The notes under the pieces: generated by a model
What the model was told of the DNA's origin: nothing
The model's database searches: none
What the model saw: only the letters and a program-made list of their open reading frames with translations
Origin: Vitis vinifera
Taxonomy: Eukaryota; Streptophyta; Magnoliopsida; Vitales; Vitaceae
NCBI RefSeq assembly: GCF_030704535.1
Contig: NC_081806.1
Location: forward strand, 4,413,001 to 4,477,000
DNA length: 64,000 nt
Direction of reading: 5' to 3'
Position numbers and translations under genes: made by a program
Shown: in pieces, positions 61,290 through 64,000 of the stretch
Layout of the letters: every line of letters begins with the position of its first letter
How positions within the stretch are numbered: the stretch's first letter is position 1

Positions 61290-61410
61290 AAACAAACCTT
61301 TACTGGTTAAGTGGAGTCGCATTTGTTGTTTTCTTCTTCGCACCACCCATTCGCTTCCACTCGCCTTCCTGTTCCGCCATCTCTGCCACCTAGGGTTCCG
61401 CCGCCGACCA

Positions 61411-62487
61411 ATGTTGCCCTATAAGACTCTCCAGGAGGCCGAGGCGTTTCTGGGGCGGAACCTCACGTTTCCGGAAACCGTATGGCTCAATTACTCTGCC
61501 AACAAGTCTGATTACTTCCTTTACTGCCACAACATTCTTTTCCTCTTCCTTATCTTCTCTGTCGTCCCTCTTCCGTTGACCTTCATGGAGCTCTCGCGAT
61601 CTTCCGGCTTAGATAAGTTTAAGATTCAGCCCAAGGTGAGGCTGTCTTCTGCCGATATATTTCGGTGCTACAAGGACGTTATGAGCATGTTTTTCTTTGT
61701 TGTTGGTCCTCTCCAGCTCGTCTCCTACCCTTCCATCAAGGTACATTTATGTGGGTTGTATGCGATTTTCTGAATTTCTTGATCGGGATTCTGAATTTTG
61801 TGATTTGTTATTTTTTTTTTCCATAGTGTGTTTTCGGCAATTGCTGTGAAATATCCGATATTTGGTATATGATTTGTAGGGTTTGGATTTGAGGAATTTG
61901 TTAATTTTCTATCTTGCAATTGGGTGGTTGTTGCAAGTTTTTTGTGTTTTGTAATGAGATTTATGGCTTTTCAATTTAGGAGAATTTTTTATGTTTCTAG
62001 TGCTAGTTTATTTGTGACTGATCTTGAAACTGAAGAATGTGTTGCTTCTCGAAATTTAATCGGATTATTGGGTAATTATTGTGATTCTTTGGGATTATAA
62101 ATAGTTTTAGAATTCATGGAATCAGCGTGATTCGATTTTCAAGACATTTGTTGTTTGTTCATAGATGATTGGGATTCGTACAAGTTTGCCATTGCCATCT
62201 GGGTGGGAGATTCTTATGCAACTCGCGGTCTATTTTATGGTTGAGGATTTTACCAATTACTGGATCCATAGGTTCCTGCATTGTAAATGGGGGTATGAGA
62301 AGATTCATCGGGTTCACCATGAGTATACAGCTCCAATTGGATTTGCGGCACCTTATGCACACTGGGCTGAGATTTTGATCCTTGGAATTCCGTCTTTTCT
62401 TGGACCAGCAATGGCCCCTGGGCACATAATCACATTTTGGTTGTGGATTGCTCTTCGGCAGATTGAAGCCATTGACACTCATAGTGG
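61411..62487 (+). CDS. SMO1: methylsterol monooxygenase 1 (sterol C4-methyl oxidase), N-terminal part; gene runs off the window
   Basis: Two exons: 61411-61740 and 62165-62487. The GT-AG intron is phase 0; the next junction splits a Gly codon (GG|). This gives 217 residues plus a partial codon. The protein starts MLPYKTLQEAEAFLGRNLTF. Hydrophobic segments follow, including FLYCHNILFLFLIFSVVPLP and MFFFVVGPLQLVSYPSIK. Two of the three di-iron histidine motifs are present: HRFLH (145-149) and HRVHH (158-162), then EYTAPIGFAAPYAHWAEI. The third, HxxHH, is expected in the next exon beyond 64,000. ER-membrane SMO1 oxidises the C4-alpha methyl group of 4,4-dimethylsterols (24-methylenecycloartanol-type) in phytosterol synthesis, with NAD(P)H/cytochrome b5 electrons. 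The frame stays open upstream to 61,129, but the start at 61411 matches the family. Confidence 0.95.
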
Positions 62488-64000
62488 GTACGCATGCTAA
62501 TTTCTTTCAGTTGCTGATTGTCGTTTTGTGCTTTAGTTGATTGTGATGAAATGATGTTAACAGTACCGCTTCTTTCTCACTTTTCCTTTCTCTTCTACCC
62601 TAACGTGTACCCTAACGTGTAGTTTCTCTATAAAGTATTTTTGTGGAGGATCTTTCCTAGTGATTTACCTTTTCTTGGTGAAGAATAGAATCAGAGATGT
62701 GCTTTTCTTCTTCTTCTTCTTTCTTTTTTCTTTTTACTTTTCTTCTTCTTCTTCTTCTTTTTTTTTATTTCTTTTTCCAAATCTTATTATTATTATGTTT
62801 CTTTTTATTATTATTTTTTTTAATTCATTTATAGTTTTTGTTTGGAAATTGTGGAACTGTTAAATTGCCACAGGGCTTTACAATTGAGGGTGGAATTATT
62901 ATAGTCTGATTTTTCTCATTGTTATTAGATGCGGTCTTTCCTATAGGCTAGATCTATTGCATAGTTTTTGCTTTTAATGTGAGTACAAAGCCATACCAAG
63001 GTAAAAGGTTGAAAGAGATTCAGATGCCAAGTCTTTGGTTAAGAAATTTTGGAGTTGCAATTTATTTTTGCAGGTGAAAGAATTAGTTCAATCTGTTTTT
63101 CTGTGCATTCAAGATGTGGTGCTGAGCTGAATTGGATTTTACTTCAATTTGAGGTTGGATGGGATCTTTTCAGATAATCTGGAGGACTAAATTTCATTTT
63201 TTTTATATTAATTATTTGAATCGTTAGGTGCTTTAACTTTATGCACATAGATAATGTGCTTAAAATTATCTTGATAATCACTATTGTTGCTCGTCACCTA
63301 ATACGGATAAAGTATCTTGATTATTTATAAGCTCAGCTGTAGTAATACTCTGTTGCTTTGGCTGTTTTGTTTTCTTTACTCCCATCTCCATCCAAGCCCT
63401 TTTTTACAACTTGATGGTTTTTTTTTTTTTGGTTTTTTTGGTTGAAGGTTATTGCTATATTCTTCAGTGACCTTGCTAGTAGTTAATCACCTCATAAATC
63501 TTAGGTGGCGGTCACCAAGGCAAGGAAGGTGTCCACAAATTGGTTAAGAGTCACAGTTCATATTAAAGGCATAAGTGATGAGCAAAGGCCTTGTTGGAGA
63601 TGGGCAAAGAGCCTTGGTGGAGTATAGCGATTTTTGGAAAGATGGAAGGAATGCTTTTAGTGTTTTTCTATGTAAAAAGGATTCAAGTGGCCTAGAATTG
63701 TGAGCTTAGATGGCCTTGTGGTGACCCTGGGCCCAGAATATGCATGCTATAAAAAAAAATCAGAGGAGATATTTGAGGGTTCTAACCAGAATATGACAAA
63801 TAGAATTTTGGGCTAGTTGGTAACCTGTTAGAATTCGGATATATGTGAGAAAAATTCAGTAATCTCTATTAACTAGTTTTCAGTGAAAGTTTTAAGTTTA
63901 GATTAACTAAGAAAAAATTAGTTTGGTGATTATTAATCACAACAAATGAGATATTCGAGATTTTAGCAAAAAATAGGGAGGGTGCTGTTTACATGTGGTT
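62488..64000 (+). other. SMO1: SMO1 intron 2 (at least 1.5 kb, continues past the window)
   Basis: Begins GTACGCATGC directly after the split Gly codon. No exon encoding the expected YDFPWS-type continuation was found. It contains a (TTC)n-rich stretch at ~62,705-62,760 and poly-T tracts. A less AT-rich segment at 63,480-63,760 has no recognisable domain. Confidence 0.75.

Noticed and set aside
61129-61410. In-frame upstream extension of SMO1
   Set aside because: The region contains the putative TATA element and leader; family proteins begin at the equivalent of 61411.

Overview
The window is eudicot nuclear DNA. Genes are interrupted by phase-consistent GT-AG introns, spacers are AT-rich, and plant LINE, LTR, MITE and Copia relics are common. 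The protein set is plant-specific (plastid ClpR2, PLS-class PPR, DUF761, DUF7054, AHL). Repeat style and gene order suggest a grapevine-like (Vitis) genome; this species call is inference.

Layout. 1-4.2 kb: 3' half of an AT-hook (AHL) gene on +. 5.2-9.1 kb: two DUF761 paralogues with two membrane segments each, on +. 10.7-11.8 kb: LINE relics, including a 31-bp LINE tail with a 17-bp target duplication. 12.6-15.6 kb: complete nine-exon CLPR2 on -. 16.1-18.4 kb: solo LTR with perfect 5-bp target duplication. 19.2-23.2 kb: TFB5 (TFIIH subunit) on -, with a probable ~3-kb 5'UTR intron. 24.3-24.9 kb: MITE pair. 25.5-28.8 kb: cornichon gene on -. 29.7-31.0 kb: DUF7054 gene on -. 32-35 kb: TE relics and AT-rich spacer. 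35.0-38.3 kb: satellite-like array of ~165-190-bp units that flips orientation twice. 39.4-40.5 kb: second DUF7054 gene on -. 44.2-45.9 kb: intronless PPR gene on -. 46.9-52.3 kb: direct tandem duplication of a 2.85-kb segment carrying a dead Copia pol fragment. 52.3-61.1 kb: AT-rich spacer. 61.4 kb to end: first two exons of SMO1 (methylsterol monooxygenase) on +.

The genes do not form one pathway: plastid proteolysis, TFIIH/NER, ER export, sterol demethylation, organellar RNA processing and chromatin are all represented. What unites them is ancestry. From memory of Arabidopsis locus numbering, CLPR2, TFB5 and cornichon are neighbours at At1g12410-12390. AHL1, a cornichon and SMO1-1 lie at At4g12080-12110. 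SMO1-2, a DUF7054 gene, the PPR and AHL2 lie at At4g22756-22770. This window appears to hold the unfractionated gene order from which those segments descend.

Exon boundaries were read by hand from GT-AG sites, frame continuity and remembered family sequence. No alignment or expression data were available, so UTR limits and transcription starts are estimates.
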